This document shows, in pieces, positions 9,491 to 17,359 of a stretch of DNA of 64,000 nucleotides. Position 1 is the stretch's first letter. Each line of letters opens with the position of its first letter. Made by a program: the position numbers and the translations under genes. Origin of the DNA: Chitinophagales bacterium (lineage in GTDB: Bacteria > Bacteroidota > Bacteroidia > Chitinophagales > UBA8649); contig JACJYS010000001.1 of the NCBI GenBank assembly GCA_020635995.1, forward strand, positions 806,001-870,000, in the 5' to 3' direction. The notes beneath the pieces were generated by a model. It did not search any database and was not told the origin of the DNA. It saw nothing but the letters and a program-made list of their open reading frames with translations.

Positions 9491-10144
9491 GTGCATAAGG
9501 ACTCCAAACTTAAAGAATATTTGTATCAGTTTTTAACAGAAGAACGCATTGAGCAGTTTGAAAAAGTACTAGCATACCGCACCAATCATTTTGCCGTAGG
9601 CTTAGAAAACATTTTTCAGCCACACAATGCCAATGCAGTAATACGCAGTTGTGATTGTTTTGGCGTGCAAAATTGCCATGTAATAGAAAGCATTAATAAA
9701 TTTAGTGCATCAAAAGGCGTGAGCAAAGGAGCTATAAAATGGGTAGATGTACACAAATACGATAACACTTCAGAAACGCTAAACACATTAAAAAGTAAAG
9801 GTTATCAAATAGTGGCTACCACACCACATAAAAATGATTGTTCTTTAGCTGATTTTGACATTACCAAAAAGAGTGTGTTCTTTTTTGGAGCAGAAAAAAA
9901 AGGTTTATCTGATGAAGTGATGCAAAGTGCTGATGTGTTTTTAAAAATACCTATGGTAGGGCATACGGAGAGTTTAAACATATCGGTAAGTGCGGCTATA
10001 ATTTTGCAGTACGTTACAGATAAATTAAGAGCTACCAACATAAAATGGCAACTAACCGAAGCAGAAAAAGAAGCGGTAAGGCTTTCTTGGGCAAAAATAA
10101 GCACAAAAAAACTGGACGTACATTTAAGAAATTTTGAGGGGTAA
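9491..10144 (+). CDS. trmH: TrmH-family tRNA/rRNA 2'-O-methyltransferase
   Basis: At 217 residues this is the usual size for SPOUT (knotted) methyltransferases of the TrmH group. All three motifs are present: NANAVIRSCD (motif 1, with the catalytic Arg), FGAEKKGLSDEVMQ and IPMVGHTESLNISVSAA (motifs 2 and 3, which form the SAM-binding knot). The product probably methylates the ribose of a guanosine, most likely G18 in the tRNA D-loop; some relatives act on rRNA. The start is GTG at 9491; the next internal Met is inside the catalytic domain. It is divergent from the TamB-like gene with a 74-bp gap. Family certain, exact target inferred. Confidence 0.88.
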   Translation: MHKDSKLKEYLYQFLTEERIEQFEKVLAYRTNHFAVGLENIFQPHNANAVIRSCDCFGVQNCHVIESINKFSASKGVSKGAIKWVDVHKYDNTSETLNTLKSKGYQIVATTPHKNDCSLADFDITKKSVFFFGAEKKGLSDEVMQSADVFLKIPMVGHTESLNISVSAAIILQYVTDKLRATNIKWQLTEAEKEAVRLSWAKISTKKLDVHLRNFEG

Positions 10145-10163
10145 GGTTTTGTTTGACGGGCCG

Positions 10164-10283
10164 CGGCTTTGCGTAGTGGCGGCATTTTAGCACTGCCGCT
10201 GATTAGAATTACTATCGTTCAATTTAGCACAAATGTTCAATAGAAATCCGTAACCCGCCATTGCGCAAAACCGATGTTGGCAG
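10164..10283. repeat. large hairpin element bounding an accessory gene
   Basis: The arms at 10164-10182 and 10255-10273 pair over 19 positions: 16 Watson-Crick, two G-T wobbles, one mismatch. They enclose 72 bases; a second, alternative stem pairs 10175-10183 with 10192-10200. Just outside the right arm is GTTGGCAG (10276-10283), whose reverse complement CTGCCAAC sits at 10903-10910, so the two 8-mers bracket the lipoprotein gene 10298-10858. The form recalls integron attC sites, but the core sequences do not fit the attC consensus well. Confidence 0.5.
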
Positions 10284-10297
10284 TAGTGTTGTTATTC

Positions 10298-10858
10298 TTA
10301 ATTGCTTTTATAGTCAAAAAACTTTCCGTCTGTAATGGTTATGGTTTCTCCGATGTTGTTGATAGCAACACCACTAAAAGTTCCTTTTACTGCTTTTATT
10401 GGAAATCCAAATAATACCACATCTTTTACTTGTTCTATGGTTAATGTACCTGAAGAACCTACTGTGCTAGCTCCAATGGCATAGACTGGATTTGTTCCCG
10501 TTCCAAGACTAAGCAAAAGAGTTGCACCGCCAAACTCAATATTGGGGTCATTCAAATCATATGTACCGATACCTGAAATATTTTTTCCGCCAATTTGAAT
10601 AGCATTTATGTAATTTATGCCATCTGATTTGAGACCGGCTCCTGAAATGGCTAATGTGTCCATATTAATTTTTGCTATTCCACCTAACATTGTATATTGT
10701 ATTTCATCGTATGTTGCTTTCCAAAAAACACCGTTCAATTTGCACTCAATGTAACTATCTCCGTCATTTGAAGTTGGAATTGGGTCATCGGAATGACAAG
10801 AGATTAAAGTGCAACTAATTATTGCTAAAATATAGCCGAAGTAAAGTTTGTTTTTCAT
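10298..10858 (-). CDS. DUF6252-like lipoprotein (186 aa)
   Basis: A lipoprotein signal ends at LISC (Cys21), followed by a polar linker (HSDDPIPTS). The mature part is a small beta-rich domain: CKLNGVFWKAT, then LAISGAG, INAIQIGG, IGTYDLND, GTLTIEQV, GTFSGVA and ITITDGKF. This order of motifs resembles the Bacteroidota DUF6252 family, which has no known function; I recall the family rather than having tested it. The product should be anchored in the outer or inner membrane. The gene stands alone, between inverted GTTGGCAG/CTGCCAAC 8-mers and beside a large hairpin, so it may be a transferred cassette. Confidence 0.65.
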   Translation of the reverse strand: MKNKLYFGYILAIISCTLISCHSDDPIPTSNDGDSYIECKLNGVFWKATYDEIQYTMLGGIAKINMDTLAISGAGLKSDGINYINAIQIGGKNISGIGTYDLNDPNIEFGGATLLLSLGTGTNPVYAIGASTVGSSGTLTIEQVKDVVLFGFPIKAVKGTFSGVAINNIGETITITDGKFFDYKSN

Positions 10859-10902
10859 TTTATCTTTGTTCTGGTTAATACTTTTGAGTAGTCAAAACAT
10901 TG

Positions 10903-10910
10903 CTGCCAAC
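10903..10910. repeat. CTGCCAAC, inverted partner of 10276-10283
   Basis: This 8-mer is the exact reverse complement of GTTGGCAG at 10276-10283. It lies 45 bases upstream of the lipoprotein start codon, so together they define a unit of about 635 bp carrying one gene. The flanking sequence to 11030 is A+T-rich, with nothing else I can name. Confidence 0.45.
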
Positions 10911-11040
10911 GTCTGTGTAAAAAATCGTTTTAATGTTTTTTACATACTGTCAAACAAAGTTAGTAAATTTATTTTAATAAATCAACATTTGTTGGTAAGT
11001 TTATGTGGTAGTTTTAGAGATGCCTTTCTGCAAACCGTGT

Positions 11041-11093
11041 CTGCCGAAAGGCAGAGGCATGACGTATTACGTAATGCTTTGTGTCTTTGCGAG
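11041..11093. repeat. double-hairpin dispersed repeat
   Basis: Two hairpins lie next to each other: CTGCC-GAAA-GGCAG (11041-11054) and GCATgACGT-att-ACGTaATGC (11057-11077). GTCTTTGCGAG follows at 11083-11093 and also occurs at 30104-30114, again near a CCTGC/GCAGG hairpin. A CTGCC/GGCAG stem also occurs at 13962-13976. It lies directly after the 3' end of the GT2 gene and could serve as its terminator. Confidence 0.5.
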
Positions 11094-11097
11094 CCCT

Positions 11098-12108
11098 TTA
11101 CTTTTTCCCCAACTCACTAAACTTCTTTTTTCCATCTATAAAATAGTTAAAAACTATGCTTTGTTTTACAATGGTATTTAGTGGTTTTTGCCTGTTTCGG
11201 TTTTTTAAGTATTTAAACTGCATTTTATAAAAAGAAAAATGTGCTTTAACAATAGCAAAACAGTGGGCAAACTTTCCTTGTGTTATAAACTTAATACCTG
11301 CCAGTCCGTCTAATACCATACGCATAAATAACAAAGGATATACTTTAAACAAATCTATGTTTTTAAGCATCATTAATAGGTTGTTCCTAAAATTCAAGTA
11401 TGTTTTTCTCGGGCTATCGCTGTTTAAAGTTCCTCCTCCTACATGATAAACCGTAGATTGTGGTTGTACCCAAACTTCAAACCCAGCGTTTTGCATACGC
11501 CAGCAAAGGTCTATTTCTTCCATGTGAGCAAAAAAATGTTCATCTAAACCGTTCATTTTTTTATATACCCCTGCACGCACAAACATACATGCCCCCGATG
11601 CCCAAAAAACTTGCATGGTATCGTTATATTGTCCTTCGTCTTTTTCTAAAGTGTCAAAAATACGTCCTCTACAAAAGGGATACCCTAAATAATCAATAAA
11701 ACCACCTGCCGCTCCAGCATATTCAAAGTATTCTTTGTTGTTGTAACTCAATATTTTTGGTTGGCAAGCCGCTATGTTTTTATTGCTGTCCATTAAATTA
11801 ATAATGGGATTTAGCCAATTTTCGGTTACTTCTATATCGCTATTTAGCAAAACAAAATATTCATATCCATCAAGATTAAGCAAAGCTTTATTGTACCCGC
11901 CTGTAAAACCGTAGTTTTCATTAAAAATTATAGTTTTTAGCTGAGGATAATTGTTTTTTAAAAAAGAAAGTGAATTATCAGTAGAGGCATTGTCAACAAT
12001 AATAATATCCGATAAATCATCATCATTGTATTGAGTAACACTTGGCAAAAATTTTTCTAACCAATGTTTTCCATTCCAATTTAATATTACTACTGCTACT
12101 TTTTTCAT
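11098..12108 (-). CDS. GT2-family glycosyltransferase
   Basis: The GT-A fold is plain: VAVVILNWNGK at the N-terminus, IIVDNASTDNS, NYGFTGGYNKAL, the metal site region LLNSDIEV, and later HMEEIDLCWRMQNAGF and VYHVGGGTL. These are the hallmarks of rhamnosyltransferase-like GT2 enzymes that build surface polysaccharides; sugar donor and acceptor cannot be read. I start at ATG 12108 (MKKVAVV) because the family begins there; a longer frame reaches 12183 but adds 25 residues with no family features. The last 70 residues are basic and probably membrane-associated. No other polysaccharide gene adjoins it. Confidence 0.85.
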   Translation of the reverse strand: MKKVAVVILNWNGKHWLEKFLPSVTQYNDDDLSDIIIVDNASTDNSLSFLKNNYPQLKTIIFNENYGFTGGYNKALLNLDGYEYFVLLNSDIEVTENWLNPIINLMDSNKNIAACQPKILSYNNKEYFEYAGAAGGFIDYLGYPFCRGRIFDTLEKDEGQYNDTMQVFWASGACMFVRAGVYKKMNGLDEHFFAHMEEIDLCWRMQNAGFEVWVQPQSTVYHVGGGTLNSDSPRKTYLNFRNNLLMMLKNIDLFKVYPLLFMRMVLDGLAGIKFITQGKFAHCFAIVKAHFSFYKMQFKYLKNRNRQKPLNTIVKQSIVFNYFIDGKKKFSELGKK

Positions 12109-12283
12109 TGTGGATGTCCCTAAGTAAGGTTGACCGTTTTTGATAATAAATTTCTTTTCATTTTGTTTAAGTCTATCGGGCAATTATGCCAATAAAGGTC
12201 TGCATCACAAAGGTAAATGTAATATTTCTTTTTCAAACACTACAGTTGTTCTTTTGTTCTTCTTTAAAACCTGAGTTCGGTTA

Positions 12284-12358
12284 ATCCTTATTGTACTAAA
12301 CATCTTAATCTAACGGCATTTACCATTGTAAACCCCAAAATAATCTAAACTATTTCGG
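12284..12358. repeat. TTGTACTA/AACGGCATT repeat, copy 1
   Basis: This stretch matches the reverse complement of about 21484-21560 over some 75 bases, including CCTTATTGTACTAAA, CTAACGGCATTTACCATT and a terminal hairpin (CCC-A-AAATA paired with TATTT-C-GGG). It lies between the divergent GT2 and dnaJ-like genes. I see nothing else of note in 12184-12283. At 12378-12393 TCTGACAA is repeated twice in tandem. Confidence 0.65.
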
Positions 12359-12473
12359 GTTAATAATCGGTATAATCTGACAATCTGACAATAAGTTTTA
12401 TGTTTTTTATAACGTATTGTCTTAATGTTTGTAAAGGAATAATAATTGATATTCTTAAAGTAAGTAAAACAAA

Positions 12474-13400
12474 ATGGAATATAAAGATTATTATAAAATA
12501 CTTGGTGTAGATAAAAATGCTACACAAGATGAAATAAAAAAGCAATATAGAAAGCTTACAAGGAAGCATCACCCCGATTTGAATCCTAATGATGAAAAAG
12601 CAGAAGCTCGTTTTCAAGAGATAAATGAGGCTAAAGAAGTGCTTATGGACCCCGAAAAACGTAAAAAATACGATAAGTATGGCAAAGATTGGGAGCATGC
12701 AGAACAATATGAAAATGCTCGCAAGCAGCAGCAAAGTCAACAGCAATATACCTACTCAAATGATGCATCAGATTTTGGTAGTCATTTTAATGGAGATGCT
12801 GGTCAGTATTCCGATTTTTTTGAGAGTATGTTTGGAGGGATGGGTGGTTTTAGTGGGGGTAGGAGTAGAGCAAACGTAAAATACAAAGGACAAGATGTAA
12901 ATGCTCAGTTGCAACTTAATTTAAAAGATGTTTACACCGCTCAAAAACAAGTAATACAGTTTAACAATCAAAAGCTTAGACTAACTATACCTGCCGGGGT
13001 AGAAAACGGACAAACTATAAAAATAAAAGGCAAAGGTGGCAAGGGTATGAATGGTGGACCTGATGGCGATTTATACATTACATTTTCTATTAATAATGAT
13101 ACAGCTTTTAAAAGAGATAAAAGTGATTTATATAAAGATGAAAAATTAGATTTATATACGGCTATTTTAGGTGGAGAAATAACGGTAAACACTTTTGAGG
13201 GTAAAGTGAAATTAAAAGTAAAACAAGGAACTAACAATGGAACTAAAGTAAAATTATCGGGCAAAGGATTTCCTGTTTACAAGAAAAAAGACAGTTTTGG
13301 CGATTTATACATTACATACAATATTGACATACCTACAAATTTAACAAGCAAAGAAAAAGAACTTTTTGAGGAACTTAAAAAACTAAGCAACAATGGATAA
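12474..13400 (+). CDS. cbpA: CbpA-type DnaJ co-chaperone (class B J-protein)
   Basis: An N-terminal J-domain (residues 3-68) carries the essential HPD at 33-35 (HHPDLNPND). A Gln- and then Gly/Phe-rich linker (residues 80-135, with GGMGGFSGG) leads to two C-terminal beta-barrel substrate domains, with LRLTIPAGVENGQTIKIKGKG typical of CTD1. There is no CxxCxGxG zinc finger, so this is a CbpA/class B protein rather than DnaJ itself. J-proteins stimulate DnaK ATPase and deliver clients. The next gene overlaps by 8 bp and looks like the CbpM modulator, which supports the identity. No CIRCE-like heat-shock operator was seen upstream. Confidence 0.9.
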   Translation: MEYKDYYKILGVDKNATQDEIKKQYRKLTRKHHPDLNPNDEKAEARFQEINEAKEVLMDPEKRKKYDKYGKDWEHAEQYENARKQQQSQQQYTYSNDASDFGSHFNGDAGQYSDFFESMFGGMGGFSGGRSRANVKYKGQDVNAQLQLNLKDVYTAQKQVIQFNNQKLRLTIPAGVENGQTIKIKGKGGKGMNGGPDGDLYITFSINNDTAFKRDKSDLYKDEKLDLYTAILGGEITVNTFEGKVKLKVKQGTNNGTKVKLSGKGFPVYKKKDSFGDLYITYNIDIPTNLTSKEKELFEELKKLSNNG

Positions 13401-13683
13401 TCAAGAAATTATATACATAAAAACTATTTGTACTGAATATAATGTTGATCCTTTATTTTTAGATGAACTTAATGAAATAGGCTTAATAAAAACTGTTTTA
13501 GTAAATAATGAAATAAGTATAAATAGTGAGCAACTTAGCAGAGTAGAAAAAATGATACGTATGCATCATGAAATGGATATAAACACGGCAGGTATTGATG
13601 CTGTTTTTAATCTTTTAGACCAAATAGACAGTTTAACTACCGAATTAAACAGCTTAAAAAATAGGCTTTCGCTTTATGAATAA
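13393..13683 (+). CDS. cbpM: CbpM-like chaperone modulator, MerR-type fold
   Basis: This 96-residue protein has the CbpM layout: a short helical N-terminus (IIYIKTICTEYNVDPLFLDEL, split over residues 5-25), EIGLIKT, a beta turn, then SEQLSRVEKMIRMHHEMDINTAGIDAVFNLL and a coiled-coil tail. In E. coli CbpM binds the J-domain of CbpA and inhibits it; it descends from the MerR DNA-binding fold. The gene overlaps cbpA by 8 bp in another frame, so the two are surely co-transcribed and probably translationally coupled. Family call by pattern, moderately sure. Confidence 0.75.
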   Translation: MDNQEIIYIKTICTEYNVDPLFLDELNEIGLIKTVLVNNEISINSEQLSRVEKMIRMHHEMDINTAGIDAVFNLLDQIDSLTTELNSLKNRLSLYE

Positions 13684-13735
13684 AATATGACTATCCGCTA
13701 TTATACCAATAATTTATGCTTTAAGATAACATCTT

Positions 13736-14037
13736 GGGACGTTTAAGTAATTTGAATTACAGTTTGTGGTCTTTTACTTTTGCCTTGATACAAAAGTAAA
13801 AAAATCATCATATAATGGGCGTCATTCCATAAAATTTTGTAGTGAAACGGAAAAATTTATATGGAATCCCAAATTCCTTTTACGAAAACAATTATTAAAT
13901 TGATGTTCCGAATACCTATAAGGCTACAATGGGTCGCTGAAAACTTAGTGCGATTCCCTGACTGCCGTCAAGGCAGGTTTTGTAACTTTTCTACTAAAGA
14001 AAAGTTAATGTAAAATACTTCATAGGTATCTTTACGG
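13736..14037. repeat. dispersed intergenic repeat, copy 2, with hairpins
   Basis: The left end (13737-13800) matches 4181-4245, including the ACTTTTG (13776-13782)/CAAAAGT (13791-13797) hairpin. The right end (ACTTC, GGTATCTTT, then GAT near 14018-14037) resembles 4500-4522. Between them are an imperfect 15-bp inverted repeat (13824-13838 with 13851-13867), a CTGCC/GGCAG hairpin (13962-13976) and a perfect AACTTTTCT/AGAAAAGTT 9-bp stem (13984-13992 with 13998-14006). This fills the gap between convergent cbpM and the SCP2 gene and could end both transcripts. Confidence 0.6.
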
Positions 14038-14045
14038 ATATAAAA

Positions 14046-14372
14046 TTAATGCAACTTCTTAAAGTTGTTTACAAACTTCATCATAGCTCCAATATTACTA
14101 ATTTTAATTTTGCCCATCATAAAAGCCATTTGGGCATTGGTTTTTCCCAGTTCTAAATCGCTATAAACAGAGTCTTTACATTTCACTATACAGTTAGCTT
14201 CGCCATGCAAGCCTTCCTCTACTGTGCATTTATTGTCTTCTATATGTACCGTAAAATCTCCGCCATCATCTCCACTTATTTCAAAATGGAATGTAGTATC
14301 TAAATCTTCTCTTTCTTCGCTTGGTATGTATCTATCTTTTAACGATAATATTATTTCTCTTGCAGTATTCAT
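14046..14372 (-). CDS. SCP2 sterol-transfer-family protein (108 aa)
   Basis: A single small SCP2 domain: TTFHFEISGDDGGDFTVHI, then ANCIVKCKDSVYSDLELGKTNAQMAFMMGKIKISN and a final helix. SCP2 proteins enclose a lipid or fatty-acyl chain in a hydrophobic tunnel; in bacteria the ligand is usually unknown. There is no signal peptide, so it is cytoplasmic. It stands alone on the minus strand, back to back with the GT4 gene (79-bp gap). Family call is confident; cellular role is not known. Confidence 0.85.
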   Translation of the reverse strand: MNTAREIILSLKDRYIPSEEREDLDTTFHFEISGDDGGDFTVHIEDNKCTVEEGLHGEANCIVKCKDSVYSDLELGKTNAQMAFMMGKIKISNIGAMMKFVNNFKKLH

Positions 14373-14451
14373 TATTTATCTATCAAACGTTTGTTTGGTT
14401 ACAAATATACAATAGCTATACCATTTTTTAATTACTTTTACTTTCTATTAA

Positions 14452-15483
14452 ATGAAAATAGCTTTAATACATACACGCTATAAGTATAAAGGTGGCTTAG
14501 AAACCCGACTTTTTAACTATATAAATTATTTTCTGCAAAAAGGCGATACCGTAGATTTATATACTGCCGAAATAGATGCTAATATAGCAATACCGAACGG
14601 TTTAAACCTACATTATATAAACGTAAAAAAACACATAAAACACTTTAGAAACTACTTTTTTGATAAAAAACTGCATCAAGTTTTTAATGAAAACAACTAC
14701 GATTTTGCATTAGCCTTAGAAAGAAATAGGGTAAAATATTTATTGGCACCCAATACGCATAAGGGATTTTTTAAGGCAAGTAATGCTATTTTAAAAACGC
14801 CTATTGATTTAGTGCAGTTGCATTTAGAAAAACAATCTTTTTCTTATGCCAAAATTATATATGCCTGCTCTGAAATGGTAAAAAATGAAATAGAACAATA
14901 TTATGGCGTTTCTCCTCAAAAAGTTAAAGTTTTATATCCGCCTATTAACTTAAAAACCTTTAGCATTTTATACACAAAAGAAGAAGCACGGGCTAAACTT
15001 AATTTTAATAGTAGCGACAAACTTTTTTTGTTTGTTTCTACCAGCCATAAAAGAAAAGGCTTGCCATTTTTAAAGAAAATATTTAAAAAACTACCCGAAA
15101 ATTACAAACTATTAATAGCTGGTACACCCGTAAAAAACACCAAAAACATAACATCTTTAGGTTTTGTAAAAGACATGAGCGTGCTGTACCAAGCTGTAGA
15201 TTGTCTGCTTCATCCTGCTATATACGAACCTTTTGGGCAAATAGTAATAGAAGCCATAAGCCAAAAAGTGCCGGCTATAGTAAGCACAAAAGTAGGTGCA
15301 GGCGAGTTTATAAACAGTCATAATGGATATGTGCTCACTAATGACATAGAGATTTGGAAAGAAAAAATATTAAACTTTGACAAAAACACGTTTGATTTTT
15401 CAAATAATGCAGAAATTTTAGAAGAATTATCCTTGCAAAACCACATGAAATTAATGTTGAGCTTCGCAAAGCTGAATAATTAA
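14452..15483 (+). CDS. GT4-family glycosyltransferase
   Basis: The protein has a GT-B fold. The N-terminal half (MKIALIHTRYKYKGGLETR) holds the glycine-rich acceptor-side loop, and the C-terminal half holds KRKGLPFLKKIF and HPAIYEPFGQIVIEAISQKVPAI, with the E-x7-E motif of family GT4 retaining enzymes. It probably adds a sugar to lipopolysaccharide or another glycolipid using a nucleotide-sugar donor; the specific reaction cannot be read. The ATG at 14452 is directly before the conserved first strand. A fused ABC ATPase follows in the same direction after 61 bp but has no obvious link. Confidence 0.87.
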   Translation: MKIALIHTRYKYKGGLETRLFNYINYFLQKGDTVDLYTAEIDANIAIPNGLNLHYINVKKHIKHFRNYFFDKKLHQVFNENNYDFALALERNRVKYLLAPNTHKGFFKASNAILKTPIDLVQLHLEKQSFSYAKIIYACSEMVKNEIEQYYGVSPQKVKVLYPPINLKTFSILYTKEEARAKLNFNSSDKLFLFVSTSHKRKGLPFLKKIFKKLPENYKLLIAGTPVKNTKNITSLGFVKDMSVLYQAVDCLLHPAIYEPFGQIVIEAISQKVPAIVSTKVGAGEFINSHNGYVLTNDIEIWKEKILNFDKNTFDFSNNAEILEELSLQNHMKLMLSFAKLNN

Positions 15484-15544
15484 AAATATTGCCTTACTTT
15501 AGTAGTTTATTTTGCAAAGGCAATCAAAAATAAGTGAACACAAT

Positions 15545-17338
15545 ATGAGTGAAAAGAAGTTATTATTAGAAGTTAAAAATTTAGTAACCGAGTTTAATAC
15601 CGAAGAAGGAAGCGTTAAAGCAGTAAAAGGTATTAGTTTTAATCTTTATAGAGGCGAAACCGTGGGAATAGTGGGAGAGTCTGGCTCCGGAAAATCCGTT
15701 ACATCATTGTCTATCATGCGTTTAATTCCTTCTCCTCCGGGCAAAATAAGCAGTGGCGAAATTATATACCACACTAAAGATGGTAAGCAAGTAGATCTTT
15801 TAAAATTATCGGAAGATGAAATGCGAAAATATAGAGGTAATGACATCTCTATGATTTTTCAAGAGCCTATGACTTCTTTAAACCCTGTTTTTACTTGTGG
15901 CGATCAAGTTATGGAGGCTATTTTGCTACATCAAAACGTAGATAAACAAAGAGCTAAAGAAATAACTTTAGAAATGTTTGAAAAAGTACAGTTGCCTACA
16001 CCGCCACGTATTTTTGATGCTTATCCTCATCAATTATCGGGTGGGCAAAAGCAAAGGGTAATGATAGCCATGGCAATGAGTTGCAACCCTGATATATTAA
16101 TAGCCGATGAGCCCACTACCGCTTTAGATGTAACCGTACAAAAAACCATATTGGAGTTAATGAACGAATTGAGTGAAACTATAGATAGCTCAATAGTTTT
16201 TATTACCCACGATTTAGGCGTTATAGGCGAAATAGCCGACCGAGTTATAGTGATGTACAAAGGTGATATAGTAGAAGAAGGCAGTGTTTTAGATATTTTT
16301 AAAAATCCACGACATCCTTATACGCGTTCACTATTAGCTTGCCGACCGCCATTAGGACTGCGATTAAGCACTTTACCTACGGTAAAAGATTTCATGAAAG
16401 TAGAAAATGGAAAAATTATAGAGCTAAACACTTCTGTAGAAGAAGCCATAAATAAAGTAATAGTTTCTGAAAATGAAACCAAAGCCAGATTAGAAGGCTT
16501 AAAAGAGAAAGAACCTATTTTAAAGGTTAAAAATTTACACACATGGTTTCCTACTAAAAAGAATTTATTTGGCAAAACAACTGATTGGGTTAAAGCTGTA
16601 GATGATGTTACTTTTGATGTTTATCCGGGCGAAACGCTTGGATTAGTTGGCGAATCGGGGTGCGGAAAAACCACACTGGGGCGTACCATATTAAATTTAG
16701 CACCGGCACATAGCGGAGAAGTATTTTTTGAAGGAAAAAACTTATTGCAGCTTCCTGCCAAAGAAATGAAAGAAATGCGTAAGGATATGCAAATAATTTT
16801 TCAAGACCCTTACTCTTCTTTAAACCCCCGTATGACTATTGGCGGAGCCATACAAGAACCTATGACTGTGCATGGTTTGTACGGCAATGAAAAACAAAGA
16901 AAAGAAAAGGTAGAAAGCTTGCTTGAAACCGTAGATTTAGATCCTAAACATTATTATAGATACCCGCATGAGTTTAGTGGAGGGCAGCGTCAGCGTATTT
17001 GTATAGCCCGTGCTTTGGCACTTAATCCACGTTTTATTATTTGCGATGAATCTGTATCGGCATTAGATGTTTCGGTGCAAGCACAGGTGCTTAATCTATT
17101 GCTAAACTTGCGAAAAGAATACAACTTTACTTACATTTTTATCTCGCACGATTTAAGTGTAGTTAAATTTATGAGTGATAGAATGGTGGTTATGAACAAA
17201 GGAAAAATAGAAGAAATGGGTGCTGCCGATGATATTTATAATAATCCACAAAGAGAATATACACAACGCCTAATTCACGCCATACCAAAAGGCGAACTTA
17301 AAGATATAGAAGCAAGAATTGCAAAAGCAAAAGCTTAA
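15545..17338 (+). CDS. fused oligopeptide-type ABC ATPase (two ATP-binding domains)
   Basis: Two complete Opp/Dpp-type nucleotide-binding domains lie in one 597-residue chain. The first has GESGSGKS (Walker A), LSGGQKQR (signature) and ILIADEPTT; the second has GESGCGKT, FSGGQRQR and FIICDESVSAL. Each ends with the Opp/Dpp tail (ILDIFKNPRHPYTRSLL and YNNPQREYTQRLIHAIP). This DppD-DppF fusion, as in GsiA or YejF, powers uptake of peptides or glutathione. ATG 15545 (MSEKKLLL) is chosen over a TTG at 15512, whose 11 extra residues look unlike the family. No permease or binding-protein gene is nearby, so its membrane partners must be elsewhere. Confidence 0.88.
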   Translation: MSEKKLLLEVKNLVTEFNTEEGSVKAVKGISFNLYRGETVGIVGESGSGKSVTSLSIMRLIPSPPGKISSGEIIYHTKDGKQVDLLKLSEDEMRKYRGNDISMIFQEPMTSLNPVFTCGDQVMEAILLHQNVDKQRAKEITLEMFEKVQLPTPPRIFDAYPHQLSGGQKQRVMIAMAMSCNPDILIADEPTTALDVTVQKTILELMNELSETIDSSIVFITHDLGVIGEIADRVIVMYKGDIVEEGSVLDIFKNPRHPYTRSLLACRPPLGLRLSTLPTVKDFMKVENGKIIELNTSVEEAINKVIVSENETKARLEGLKEKEPILKVKNLHTWFPTKKNLFGKTTDWVKAVDDVTFDVYPGETLGLVGESGCGKTTLGRTILNLAPAHSGEVFFEGKNLLQLPAKEMKEMRKDMQIIFQDPYSSLNPRMTIGGAIQEPMTVHGLYGNEKQRKEKVESLLETVDLDPKHYYRYPHEFSGGQRQRICIARALALNPRFIICDESVSALDVSVQAQVLNLLLNLRKEYNFTYIFISHDLSVVKFMSDRMVVMNKGKIEEMGAADDIYNNPQREYTQRLIHAIPKGELKDIEARIAKAKA

Positions 17339-17359
17339 AAGCCTTTAATAAAATAACTA

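Noticed and set aside
10164..10283. Integron attC site
   Set aside because: The hairpin and 8-mers are attC-like in layout, but the outer cores do not fit RYYYAAC/GTTRRRY and no integrase is in the window; kept only as a finding.
10848..11120. 90-residue plus-strand frame in the gap before the GT2 gene
   Set aside because: It covers hairpin repeats and the CTGCCAAC boundary; no signal or domain is seen.
12360..12746. 128-residue open frame on the minus strand overlapping cbpA
   Set aside because: It is antisense to the J-domain, hydrophobic by codon mirroring, and has no family features.
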